A DNA stretch of 15,941 bases from contig JAQIDF010000345.1 in the NCBI GenBank assembly GCA_027858145.1, positions 1-15,941 on the forward strand, in the 5' to 3' direction. Below are positions 1 through 7,200 of the stretch, one piece after another. Position 1 is the first letter of the stretch. Every line of letters begins with the position of its first letter. Made by a program: the position numbers and the translations under genes. Under the pieces are notes generated by a model. That model searched no databases. It saw only the letters and a list, made by a program, of their open reading frames with translations, and was not told the origin of the DNA. The stretch is from Prolixibacteraceae bacterium. GTDB taxonomy: Bacteria; Bacteroidota; Bacteroidia; Bacteroidales; Prolixibacteraceae.

Positions 1-486
1 ATACCTGATGCTTCTTTTTTTAATGATGTTACAGTGAGCAAGAACGGTGTTGTCTTTGTTTCCGACTCTCACGAACAACATATTTATGCTCTGAAAGACT
101 CAACCTTCAGCTTATGGCTTGATGATCCAAAACTGGGCGGTGTAAACGGACTTTGGGCCGAAGGCGACAACCTGTACGCTGGTAACAACTCTGTTTGGGC
201 AATTGACCAGAAAAGCAAAAGCATAGTTGAATTATTCAGTGGTACCGGTGGAATAGACGGATTGGAAACCATTGGAAACCGTAATTTCATCTTTTCGAAC
301 TGGGGAGGACGTATTTATATCTCCGACAACGGAAAAGTGATAAAATTGTTAGACACTTCGGAGGTGGAAATCAATACGGCCGATATCGATTATATTCCAA
401 AAAAGAATTTAGTACTGGTTCCTACTTTCTTTACCAACAGGATTGATGCCTACGAACTTGATATGAAAGCAGAAAAAGAAGAATAA
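1..486 (+). CDS. SMP-30/gluconolactonase-like beta-propeller protein (5' end outside window)
   Basis: The reading frame is open from base 1 and stops at 484-486, so only the last 161 codons are present and the true start lies upstream; the GTG at 34 is internal. The protein shows repeated propeller-like strands: a V-N-G-L-W segment, then G-I-D-G-L, then N-W-G-G-R-I-Y-I, and near the end A-D-I-D-Y-I-P with L-V-P-T-F. This pattern fits the C-terminal half of SMP-30/gluconolactonase/LRE-type six-bladed propellers common in Bacteroidota. Any signal peptide and half of the metal-binding residues would be in the missing part, so neither location nor substrate can be stated. The next gene starts three bases after this stop codon begins its last base (TAA TA ATG arrangement), so the two are probably co-transcribed. 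Family assignment is from motif recognition only; a lactonase activity is not shown. Confidence 0.7.
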   Translation: MPDASFFNDVTVSKNGVVFVSDSHEQHIYALKDSTFSLWLDDPKLGGVNGLWAEGDNLYAGNNSVWAIDQKSKSIVELFSGTGGIDGLETIGNRNFIFSNWGGRIYISDNGKVIKLLDTSEVEINTADIDYIPKKNLVLVPTFFTNRIDAYELDMKAEKEE

Positions 487-488
487 TA

Positions 489-920
489 ATGCGGACATCC
501 TATCTACTTGCTGTTTTTCTTTTTGTATTGGGATGTTCTACATCTAAAAAGATAGCTGATAACTCATCTGCCTGGCCTGATGATATGGAAGGCACTCAAT
601 GGAAATTGATTGCACTGAATGGTCAAAAGATTGCAGAAGAAAACACAGGCCCCAAACAAGTATATTTAATGTTTGTTGAAGAAGAAAATCGTTTTTACGG
701 GAGTGGAGGATGCAACGCCATCAATGGCATGTATATTCATTCTAAGGCCAATCATTTAGAATTTTCTAATATCGCTTCCACCAAAATGGCTTGTATGAAA
801 ATGGGGGTAGAACATCAGTTTTTAAATATGCTTAAAGAGGTGGACAACTATCAATTAAAAGGTGACACTTTAGTTTTAAAAGTGAACAAAGAAGCTGTAT
901 CCAGGTTTATTGCGAATTGA
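489..920 (+). CDS. META-domain lipoprotein (HslJ-like)
   Basis: A 143-residue protein with a lipoprotein signal: a positively charged start, a hydrophobic stretch and the lipobox V-L-G-C, giving acylated Cys16. Residues from about 35 to 138 match the META domain (HslJ family): a G-T-x-W-K-L-I-A-L-N-G opening, then G-S-G-G-C-N-A-I-N-G-M-Y around residues 71-82 and I-A-S-T-K-M-A-C near 95-102. Cys75 and Cys102 are in the places where META proteins carry conserved cysteines. The residues after Cys16 are S-T-S-K-K, without an acidic surface-export signal, so an inward-facing membrane lipoprotein is more likely than a surface one. META proteins are linked to stress and antibiotic tolerance in some bacteria, but the role here is unknown. 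The ATG lies just after the stop of the propeller gene, consistent with an operon. Confidence 0.85.
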   Translation: MRTSYLLAVFLFVLGCSTSKKIADNSSAWPDDMEGTQWKLIALNGQKIAEENTGPKQVYLMFVEEENRFYGSGGCNAINGMYIHSKANHLEFSNIASTKMACMKMGVEHQFLNMLKEVDNYQLKGDTLVLKVNKEAVSRFIAN

Positions 921-932
921 CATTATTTAAAC

Positions 933-1405
933 ATGCCATCACACAACCGAAACCGGGGCAAAGAATCGAACGACGACCACCTATTCTTCTGATTATTCTT
1001 GAAAGCGCTTTGTCGGGTGCCTACATATTCAAAGGGCGCGACGGTGCCTGCCGCGATATTCAAAGTGTACACGGCTCATACAAGCGGGTAATGCAAACCG
1101 GTGAAGCTATAAAGCTGGCCGGAGAGAGCATGAACGAACTGGGCATTTGCAAGGCCACCTGGTATTTCGATGCACCAGTGTCGAACAGTGGACGGCTGAA
1201 AACATTTTTAATGGACATTGCCAATATAGAAGGTTATAACTGGGAAGCCCAACTTCTAAATGCACCCGACAAGGAATTGGCCATATCAGACCTCCCGGTT
1301 GCCACATCCGATGGATGGATTATGGATCGGTGTGAAAAATGGGTTAACCTGGCGAACTATATTATTGAGTGGAAAATGAAGAATGTGAATTTGGTGAGCG
1401 TGTAA
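933..1405 (+). pseudogene. DUF434/DUF5616 protein gene with internal deletion and frame change
   Basis: Two pieces of one family lie in different frames. From the ATG at 933 the frame encodes 19 residues beginning M-P-S-H-N-R-N-R-G-K and ending D-D-H-L-F-F, then stops at 990-992. This resembles the usual N-terminus of Bacteroidota DUF434 proteins. From about base 983, in the -1 frame, a long segment reads L-L-I-I-L-E-S-A-L-S-G, then F-K-G-R-D-G, R-D-I-Q-S-V-H-G-S-Y, D-A-P-V-S-N-S-G-R and V-A-T-S-D-G-W-I-M-D-R, ending at 1405. This is the C-terminal DUF5616 domain and looks intact. The roughly 55-60-residue DUF434 domain that should lie between is absent. A TTG at 917 could open the C-terminal frame and overlap the META gene stop, but the residues it adds resemble nothing in the family. 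I infer a deletion that removed the DUF434 domain and shifted the frame; an assembly error is the main alternative. Confidence 0.7.
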
Positions 1406-1439
1406 AAACCTGTTTGTTTTATTTTCGCACATGTCAATG

Positions 1440-1470
1440 TTGTTTTTTCACTCTTTTTTTTGTAAGTTTA
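1440..1470 (+). promoter_or_regulatory. possible Bacteroidota promoter for the toxin-antitoxin operon
   Basis: A TTG at 1440-1442 and a TAAGTTTA at 1463-1470 are separated by 20 bases, close to the Bacteroidota -33 TTTG / -7 TAnnTTTG arrangement, with the last -7 base not matching. The element lies 25 bases before the antitoxin ATG. The Xre domain of the antitoxin would be expected to bind here, but I see no clear operator palindrome. Confidence 0.3.
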
Positions 1471-1495
1471 TTCCTTCAAATACACATTCTAAATT

Positions 1496-2287
1496 ATGAT
1501 TTCACCAGAAGTGATAGGAAAACGTATTGCGACACTGCGCAAGAGGAAAGGATATTCACAAAGTGATTTGTCCAAATACTTAAAGATATCACGATCTTCG
1601 GTTACCCAAATAGAACGTGGCAGCAGAAATATTTCAATTCTAGAATTTAAGAAAATAAGTGAAATACTGGTTATTTCGATGGATGAGCTGCTTTCTGAAA
1701 ATTTTGAATTAAAGCCTCAAGAAATAATGGCGAATGAACCTGAGTCAAAATATGAGACACGAGATTCGACACCAGTTTTAGATCCAAAAAAATTTAAAAA
1801 CATCCTCCTGTACATACTTGAACATTGCGCCGGCAAACCTAATGTTGGTGAAACATTACTGTACAAACTACTCTATTTCTCAGATTTTAATTATTACGAA
1901 CTTTACGAAGAACACCTTAGTGGTGCTGAATACAGGAAATTACCATTTGGACCTGTTCCACACAAAATTGAATCAATTATAAACACTATGATTGAGCAAC
2001 AACAACTGCAACGAATAAAAACAGAATACCACGGATACCCACAAACCCGATTCATACCTCTTGTTAAACCTAATTTAAAGGAGCTAAAAGCAAGTGAAAA
2101 AGATATTATAGATAAAGTAATTGAACAATTCTCAGATTGGTCGGCATCTGCAATTAGCAATTACTCACATCAGGATATGCCATGGAAAGCTACCAGTGAA
2201 GCTGAGATCATTGATTATGAACTTGCTTTTTACAGAGAACCTCCATTTTCAGTACGAAACGATGAAGAAGAAAACTACGACATATGA
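1496..2287 (+). CDS. Xre-HTH plus Panacea (DUF4065) antitoxin
   Basis: A 263-residue two-domain protein. Residues about 7-63 form an Xre/Cro helix-turn-helix: I-A-T-L-R-K-R-K-G-Y-S-Q, then S-R-S-S-V-T-Q-I-E-R-G-S-R and I-S-E-I-L near the end. After a charged linker (about 70-98), residues 100-233 match the Panacea/SocA domain: L-L-Y-F-S-D-F at 125-131, Y-R-K-L-P-F-G-P-V-P at 146-155 and S-H-Q-D-M-P-W at 224-230. Panacea proteins are antitoxins known to pair with many unrelated toxins and to neutralise them through the Panacea domain; the HTH probably represses the operon. The downstream toxin ATG overlaps this stop codon by four bases (2284-2287), so translation is likely coupled. It is predicted to be cytoplasmic. 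Confidence in the family is high; neutralisation of the neighbour is inferred from gene order. Confidence 0.88.
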   Translation: MISPEVIGKRIATLRKRKGYSQSDLSKYLKISRSSVTQIERGSRNISILEFKKISEILVISMDELLSENFELKPQEIMANEPESKYETRDSTPVLDPKKFKNILLYILEHCAGKPNVGETLLYKLLYFSDFNYYELYEEHLSGAEYRKLPFGPVPHKIESIINTMIEQQQLQRIKTEYHGYPQTRFIPLVKPNLKELKASEKDIIDKVIEQFSDWSASAISNYSHQDMPWKATSEAEIIDYELAFYREPPFSVRNDEEENYDI

Positions 2288-2628
2288 TTTTTGAAGAGCT
2301 AATGGAATACAAGAAAGACCTCAAAAAACTTTCCAAAAAGCACCGAAGCCTTCAAGAAGATATGCAAACGATCAAAAAAGTGCTACGGGTATCACCAGAT
2401 GAACGACCTCCATTCAGCTTTAGAATTGACAATTTAGGAATTGCAACCTGCATAATAAAAGTAAAAAAGATTGCCAGTAAAAATTTTAAAGGCAAAGGCG
2501 TAAACTCTGGTTTCAGATTAATATACGCACACTTCGAACAACAAAAACGAATCGTTTTCATTGAATTGTTCCATAAATCCCAGAAAGAGAATGAGGACAG
2601 GCAACGTATATTGAATCATTTTGAATAA
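2284..2628 (+). CDS. RelE/ParE-superfamily toxin paired with the Panacea antitoxin
   Basis: A 114-residue basic protein with the RelE/ParE fold layout: two N-terminal helices rich in Lys/Glu (residues 1-35), then strands containing F-S-F-R-I-D-N-L-G (44-52), I-I-K-V-K-K-I-A-S-K (57-66), G-K-G-V-N-S-G-F-R-L-I-Y-A (70-82) and R-I-V-F-I-E-L-F-H-K-S-Q-K-E-N-E-D (89-105). The S-G-F-R-L-I-Y and F-I-E-L-F-H-K segments are typical of RelE-like mRNA interferases of the HigB/RelE type. It is expected to act on ribosome-bound mRNA, but the ParE-like gyrase target cannot be excluded from sequence. The start codon lies inside the antitoxin stop (ATGA). A REP pair begins 21 bases after the toxin stop and may end the transcript. 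Confidence 0.82.
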   Translation: MIFEELMEYKKDLKKLSKKHRSLQEDMQTIKKVLRVSPDERPPFSFRIDNLGIATCIIKVKKIASKNFKGKGVNSGFRLIYAHFEQQKRIVFIELFHKSQKENEDRQRILNHFE

Positions 2629-2649
2629 TTCTATCTATAAATATTTTCA

Positions 2650-2673
2650 CCCGGACAGGAATGCCCGGGCTAC
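2650..2673 (-). repeat. REP element, left copy 1 (minus orientation)
   Basis: On the minus strand this begins with GTAG (2673 to 2670) and continues into an imperfect hairpin. Read on the plus strand it is an eight-pair stem with one mismatch (2650-2657 with 2662-2669) closed by a GGAA loop at 2658-2661. The GTAG head plus hairpin is the hallmark of REP elements recognised by RAYT transposases. It forms an inverted pair with the next REP, one base away. Confidence 0.8.
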
Positions 2674-2674
2674 T

Positions 2675-2699
2675 GTAGGACAGACATTCCTGCCTGTCC
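2675..2699 (+). repeat. REP element, left copy 2 (plus orientation)
   Basis: GTAG at 2675-2678 is followed by a hairpin whose outer stem pairs 2678-2683 with 2694-2699. After one mismatch, CA pairs with TG around a TTCC loop (2687-2690). It carries the same ACATTCCTG core as the other copies. With the preceding minus-oriented copy it makes a head-to-head BIME-like unit between the toxin gene and the RAYT gene. Confidence 0.8.
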
Positions 2700-2736
2700 C
2701 AAAAATTGTTTATCTTAGTTTGAAAAAAACACCACC

Positions 2737-3357
2737 ATGCCCCAGCACAAAAGCCAATACCGCCGCAACCTCCCCCATATTGTTCCTATTGAAGGAATGT
2801 TCCATGTGGTTTTCAGGGTGAAGGACTCAATTCCTAACCATATAGTAGAAAAATTCAAGTCTGATTATGATGACCAAAAATTGAACATTACCACGAATTC
2901 AAAAGAAGAATACCTCCAGATATTAAACCGCCTCAACAATGAGTATTTTGAAAAGTTTGAGAGTGAGCTCCATAAAAGCCCGATAAAACCCTTAGCTGAT
3001 TTTAAAAATGCAGAAATCGTTCAAAACGCTATCCTTTATTTTCAAAACAAACGTTACACAATTCTGGCTTATTCCATTATGCCCAATCATGTTCATATAC
3101 TACTATCCAACTTGAAAAAGCATTTAGCCGATATATTAAAACCCATGAAGGGATTTTCAGCAAGGAAAATTAATAAACAAGGAGGAACAAAAGGAACTTT
3201 TTGGCAAGATGAAAGTTACGATCATCTAATTCGAAGCAGAAATGAAATGGCTGATACTGTCAACTACATTATTAACAACCCTGTTAAAGCAGGCATATGC
3301 AATCATTATACAGAACATGATTTTACATGGTGTGCTGATTTTATGGCTGAAGAATAG
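2737..3357 (+). CDS. REP-associated tyrosine transposase (RAYT, Y1/HUH family)
   Basis: A 206-residue single-strand DNA transposase. The HUH motif is H-V-H at residues 118-120, inside I-M-P-N-H-V-H-I-L-L. The likely catalytic tyrosine is Tyr177 in V-N-Y-I-I-N-N-P-V-K-A-G, equivalent by motif to the active Tyr of E. coli TnpA-REP. Between them are F-S-A-R-K-I-N (140-146) and G-T-F-W-Q-D-E-S-Y-D-H (153-163), also typical of RAYTs. Residues about 30-100 form a longer N-terminal insertion than in the E. coli protein. RAYTs cut and rejoin REP hairpins headed by GTAG and are thought to spread them through the host genome. REP elements lie at 2650-2699 upstream and 3362-3457 downstream, so enzyme and likely substrate are together. 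The gene appears intact; the ATG gives the usual short basic start. Any promoter would have to lie in 2700-2736, where only a weak TAnnTTTG-like match is seen. Confidence 0.92.
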   Translation: MPQHKSQYRRNLPHIVPIEGMFHVVFRVKDSIPNHIVEKFKSDYDDQKLNITTNSKEEYLQILNRLNNEYFEKFESELHKSPIKPLADFKNAEIVQNAILYFQNKRYTILAYSIMPNHVHILLSNLKKHLADILKPMKGFSARKINKQGGTKGTFWQDESYDHLIRSRNEMADTVNYIINNPVKAGICNHYTEHDFTWCADFMAEE

Positions 3358-3361
3358 CATT

Positions 3362-3378
3362 GTAGGGCAGACATTCCT
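3362..3378 (+). repeat. truncated REP element (5' half)
   Basis: GTAG at 3362-3365 followed by the first arm and core (GGCAGACATTCCT), after which the match stops, so the second arm of the hairpin is missing. It starts four bases after the RAYT stop codon and precedes a complete copy in the same orientation. Confidence 0.7.
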
Positions 3379-3383
3379 AACAC

Positions 3384-3407
3384 GTAGCGCAGACATTCCT
3401 GTCTGCG
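3384..3407 (+). repeat. REP element, right copy 1 (plus orientation)
   Basis: GTAG at 3384-3387 is followed by a perfect eight-pair hairpin: 3388-3395 pairs with 3400-3407 around a TTCC loop at 3396-3399. This is one of the two perfect hairpins in the island. Confidence 0.85.
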
Positions 3408-3421
3408 AAAAATATTTTTTA

Positions 3422-3445
3422 CCCGGACAGGAATGTCCGGGCTAC
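3422..3445 (-). repeat. REP element, right copy 2 (minus orientation)
   Basis: Read on the minus strand, GTAG (3445 to 3442) heads a perfect eight-pair hairpin: 3422-3429 pairs with 3434-3441 around GGAA at 3430-3433. It forms an inverted pair with the copy at 3384-3407, separated by a T/A-rich 14-base spacer. It lies between two convergent genes and could terminate both. Confidence 0.85.
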
Positions 3446-3457
3446 AGTTCGGGCTAC
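3446..3457 (-). repeat. REP fragment overlapping the peptidase E stop codon
   Basis: On the minus strand these 12 bases read GTAGCCCGAACT, matching the first 12 bases of the adjacent full REP (GTAGCCCGGACA) at ten positions. The TAG inside the GTAG head (3456 to 3454) is the stop codon of peptidase E. Confidence 0.6.
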
Positions 3458-4164
3458 CACCCCATCAAAAACGAAACATCGTCGCCCGGTTCAACCTCAA
3501 CAGGTTCTTTTCCTTTTATAAAGATGCGTGCAGGATGTGCACCAATTAACGACAACTTATTATCATCGAGCCTCAGCATGGTACCTTCGCGTAAACCAAC
3601 TACGTATAGGTGCGGGTTAATTTCGATAAACTCTTCGATACGCTGCTGGCGTGTTTCACCGGCATGCCCATCTGGATTGGCGTCGAGGTAGTGCGGGTTA
3701 ATCTGAAATGGTATCAGGTTAAAAACATCGAAGCCCTTGGGATCGATGATGGGCATGTCGTTGGTTGTGCGAATGGTTGGGCAGGCTACGTTCGAACCGG
3801 CACTCCAGCCTATGTAAGGCGCTCCGTTTTTCACCTTAGCCGATATGGCCTCAATCAAGCCGTTGTCGCGCATTGTTCGCACCAACTGCCAAGTATTTCC
3901 ACCACCTACAACAATAACATCAGCTTCTTCAATAGCCTTTACCGGATCGATAAAATGATGAATGCTTGTAACTTTATGACCAATCTCTTCAAAACGTTCA
4001 TTCACTTTACGCTCATACACATCAAACGAGAATGTAACAGCTGCGTATGGAATAAAAAGAATATCCAGATTTTCTTCTCCAAGAAAGTTCTGTATCTCTT
4101 TTTTGGGATACTCAAGATATGGCTGACCCGCCATCGACGAATTACTAATCAACAATAATTGCAT
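3454..4164 (-). CDS. pepE: peptidase E (alpha-aspartyl dipeptidase, family S51)
   Basis: A 236-residue cytoplasmic serine peptidase that cleaves dipeptides with N-terminal aspartate. The nucleophile motif G-W-S-A-G-S-N gives Ser121. Asp136 (T-T-N-D-M-P) and His158 (I-N-P-H-Y) complete the set, with the same spacing as Ser120/Asp135/His157 of the E. coli enzyme. V-V-G-G-G-N-T lies before the nucleophile, as in the family. I chose the ATG at 4164 because the protein then opens M-Q-L-L-L-I-S-N-S-S, lining up with the E. coli start. An in-frame ATG at 4179 would add five residues but sits only a few bases from a likely transcription start. A TATATTTG box upstream suggests its own promoter, although the gene follows the kinase genes on the same strand. 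The stop codon lies inside a REP fragment. Confidence 0.93.
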   Translation of the reverse strand: MQLLLISNSSMAGQPYLEYPKKEIQNFLGEENLDILFIPYAAVTFSFDVYERKVNERFEEIGHKVTSIHHFIDPVKAIEEADVIVVGGGNTWQLVRTMRDNGLIEAISAKVKNGAPYIGWSAGSNVACPTIRTTNDMPIIDPKGFDVFNLIPFQINPHYLDANPDGHAGETRQQRIEEFIEINPHLYVVGLREGTMLRLDDNKLSLIGAHPARIFIKGKEPVEVEPGDDVSFLMGW

Positions 4165-4186
4165 AATATATAAGTTCATTTTTTTA

Positions 4187-4194
4187 CAAATATA
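4187..4194 (-). promoter_or_regulatory. -7 box (TATATTTG) for peptidase E
   Basis: The minus strand reads TATATTTG, an exact match to the Bacteroidota -7 consensus TAnnTTTG. A TTG lies upstream (4220 to 4218) but at 23 bases it is further than usual. Transcription would begin near 4181, giving a short leader before the ATG at 4164 and almost none before 4179; this supports the shorter start. Confidence 0.45.
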
Positions 4195-4264
4195 AGATAT
4201 TCAGAACCCATTTAGCACAATGAATGTTCATTTACGGTTCACTATAAGCCAAATTATGCATCCA

Positions 4265-7200
4265 TTATAGCGATCGTTTCAATGTAAAATAAAACGTTGA
4301 ACCATTGCCGGGTTCGCTATAAGCCCAAATTTCACCCCCGTTTAAATTTACAAACTCTTTGCTGATAATCAGCCCGAGCCCACTACCGGTTTCGCCCATT
4401 GTACCTTCGGTTGACGAAGAATAATCCACTTTAAACAGTTTTTCTAATTGATGCTTATTCATGCCACGGCCATTATCAGCAACTGACAAGGTTACAAATT
4501 CATCATCAACATTTGCATCTATTTTTACTTGAGATGATGACTCGGAAAATTTGATAGCATTGGTTACCAAATTTCGCAAAACGGTTAAAATCGATTTATA
4601 GTCGGCATAAACATACACATTGGACAAACTTTTAAACTGAACGGTTATATCTTTCTTCATGGCTACTAAGTCCACTATTTTTTCTGTTTCCCGAAACAAC
4701 TCATTAACCGATAATTTCTCTTTCTCAATTTTAATCGTTTTTGTTTGTGCTTTAGCCCAAACCAGCAAATCATCAAGCAAGTCAATGGTATAGGCCGATG
4801 TTTTTTTCAACACCCTGTGGAACTTATCCTTTTCTTCTTCGGATAATGAATCTGCATCTAAAATAAGCAACTCGTTAAACTGATCAATTGTACTAATAGG
4901 ATTCCGAAGATCATGCCCGATAATTGAAATAAATTTATCCTTGGTTTGGTTCACAATTTCCAGTTCTGCTTTTTGCTTCTCGATATGTTCTTTCTGTTCG
5001 TTAATTTCTTTTGTTCTTTGCTGAACCAATTTCTCAAGTTTGATTTGTTCTTGTTCTGATTTTTTCAACTGAACCCTGACATACAAAATAATTAAAGAAA
5101 GCGCGACAACAACAAACAGAATTTTGAAAAGGAGAGTCTCCCACCAGGCCGGTTTAACAACCACTGGTACAGTTGTTACTTTATCTCCTATTATCCCGTC
5201 ACTGTTCGACGCCTTAACATTGAAAACATACTCACCAGGGTCGAGATTGGTATACTGGACGCTGTTATTTTCAAACGATAAAGAGTACCACTCAGAATCA
5301 AACCCTTCGAGCTTGTAGTAGTATGAATTTTTAAAAGAAGGATTAAAATTCATTGCAGAGAAATGAAAAGCCAGCACTTTGTGATAATGCTTTAAAACAA
5401 TCTGATCGTTATAAACCGAAGGAACATTCTTTTGTCCATAACGATCTTGACCATACTGCTCACCATCAATCTCAATTTTGGTAACAACAACCGGTTCTGT
5501 AGTTTGGTCAATACTGATACTATCTGTATAACAGTAATTCATACCAGCTGGTGAACCAACAAGCAATTGGCGGGTATTTACATGATAGAACAATGCCGAT
5601 TTATTGAGATTATTCATTAGCAACCCGTTATGTCGGTAGAACGTGTATACATTATGCGCATTATCGAGATTAAGAAAGCTTACGCCACGATTGGTGCTTA
5701 CCCATAAATTTCGATTATCATCGACAAGTGATGCCTGAACAACGTTTCCGGATAATCCATCTTGTTTAGTAAAAACTTTGATATCACCCGTTAGGGTTGA
5801 ATATCGAAAGAGCCCCGAACCAGATGTTGACAACCACAAATTTTTATTATCATCAAGAAAAAGATCGTTTATTACTACATCAGAATATGCATTATTGTAG
5901 CGAGAGAGTTCAAAAACAAAAACAGACGAACCTGTTGTAAGGTCATATTGTATCAACCCCAGGCCAAAGCTGGCCAACCATAATGTGTTACCATCAACCA
6001 CAACATCAAAAACACTGTTGTTATATTGATCATCCTGGTCAAAATGAATAGTTTTATAGATTCTGCTTTTTTTATCGAGCTTTTTAACGCCGGCACCCCA
6101 CGTGCCACACCATAAAAACGAATCTGTTTCGGCAATGCAAAAAACCGAGCTCCAATCTCCTTCCTGATGGGGTATAAAGCTTATTTCCCCGGTTGCCGGG
6201 TTCAATTCACCTACAAAATCACCATCAGTACCCAACCATAAAAGGCCGTCATTGCCTTTTTCAATGCAAAGTATATCATCATTTATCATCCCGGGATTGG
6301 TGCTACCCGAAAAGCGTTTTACATTATTTTTTTGTTTATCATATCGAAATAAACCCTGCCCCCTGCTACCCACCCATATATACTGATCATCGGCACAAAA
6401 AGCATTCACGTCTACCTGACTGAAACCGTAGCTACTGCCCAAATCAATTGTTTGAAAAACAGGCTTTGCAATGGTGAGCATATCGACCCCACCATTTCGA
6501 TGTCCTACCCATAGAATTCCGTCTTCAAAATATAAACGATTGATAGAATTTGAACTCAACTGCAATTCTGAATCATTAGCATTGGTATAAACATCGACCA
6601 GGTTCATGTTTGCATCAAACTTATAAATACCGTTTTCCCATGTACCAACCCATAAAAACCCATATGAATCAAAAACAAGTGACGTTGGGTGATTGCTTCT
6701 AAAAACTTCCTGTTCAGAAACGATTTTAATGTGTGAATCGTCTTGTGGATCAATTGTCCCGAGTTTATTGTTCCAAACCGTAAAAAACAACATTCCATCA
6801 TCACGTTCGGCAATTCCGGTTATGGCTCCGATATCGTCAGTCCCTTTTGCACCATGAAAAGAAATCTCGTTCGTTTCGGTATCTATTTTATATAATGCAT
6901 TACGGTCAAAATCAACACTCACCCATATATCGTTGTTCAGATCGCACCACAAATCGTTGATATTGGTATTTGGGATTGGTTCGTCACTAAAATCTTCAAT
7001 CGGATAGTTTTTAAACTCATCCCGTCCGGGTATAAAGCAACTTACTCCTTCTCCCACAATACCCAGCCAAATATTACCATTTTGATCTTCGGTGATTGAA
7101 GAAATGTTATTCCCCAAGATACTTTGCGATGAACCTGACGCCTGATAACGTGTAAATCTGCTTGTTTTATAATCATAAGTATTCAAACCACCATTTACAG

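Noticed and set aside
917..932. TTG at 917 as the true start of the DUF5616 protein
   Set aside because: The residues it adds do not resemble the family N-terminus, while the ATG at 933 in another frame does. A deletion explains both better, although use of the TTG today cannot be excluded.
1369..1566. A 65-codon frame between the DUF5616 end and the antitoxin
   Set aside because: It overlaps both genes in another frame, is low in complexity, and covers the probable promoter.
2650..3457. Repeat cluster considered as a CRISPR array
   Set aside because: The repeats are short hairpins in alternating orientation with a GTAG head and no regular spacers, and the adjacent gene is a RAYT, not a cas gene.
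3610..4158. A 182-codon plus-strand frame opposite peptidase E
   Set aside because: Peptidase E has all its catalytic residues in the minus frame; the plus frame shows no family features.
4220..4233. Palindrome AATGAATGTTCATT upstream of peptidase E
   Set aside because: Only six pairs, A/T rich, and upstream of the likely promoter; chance is the simplest explanation.
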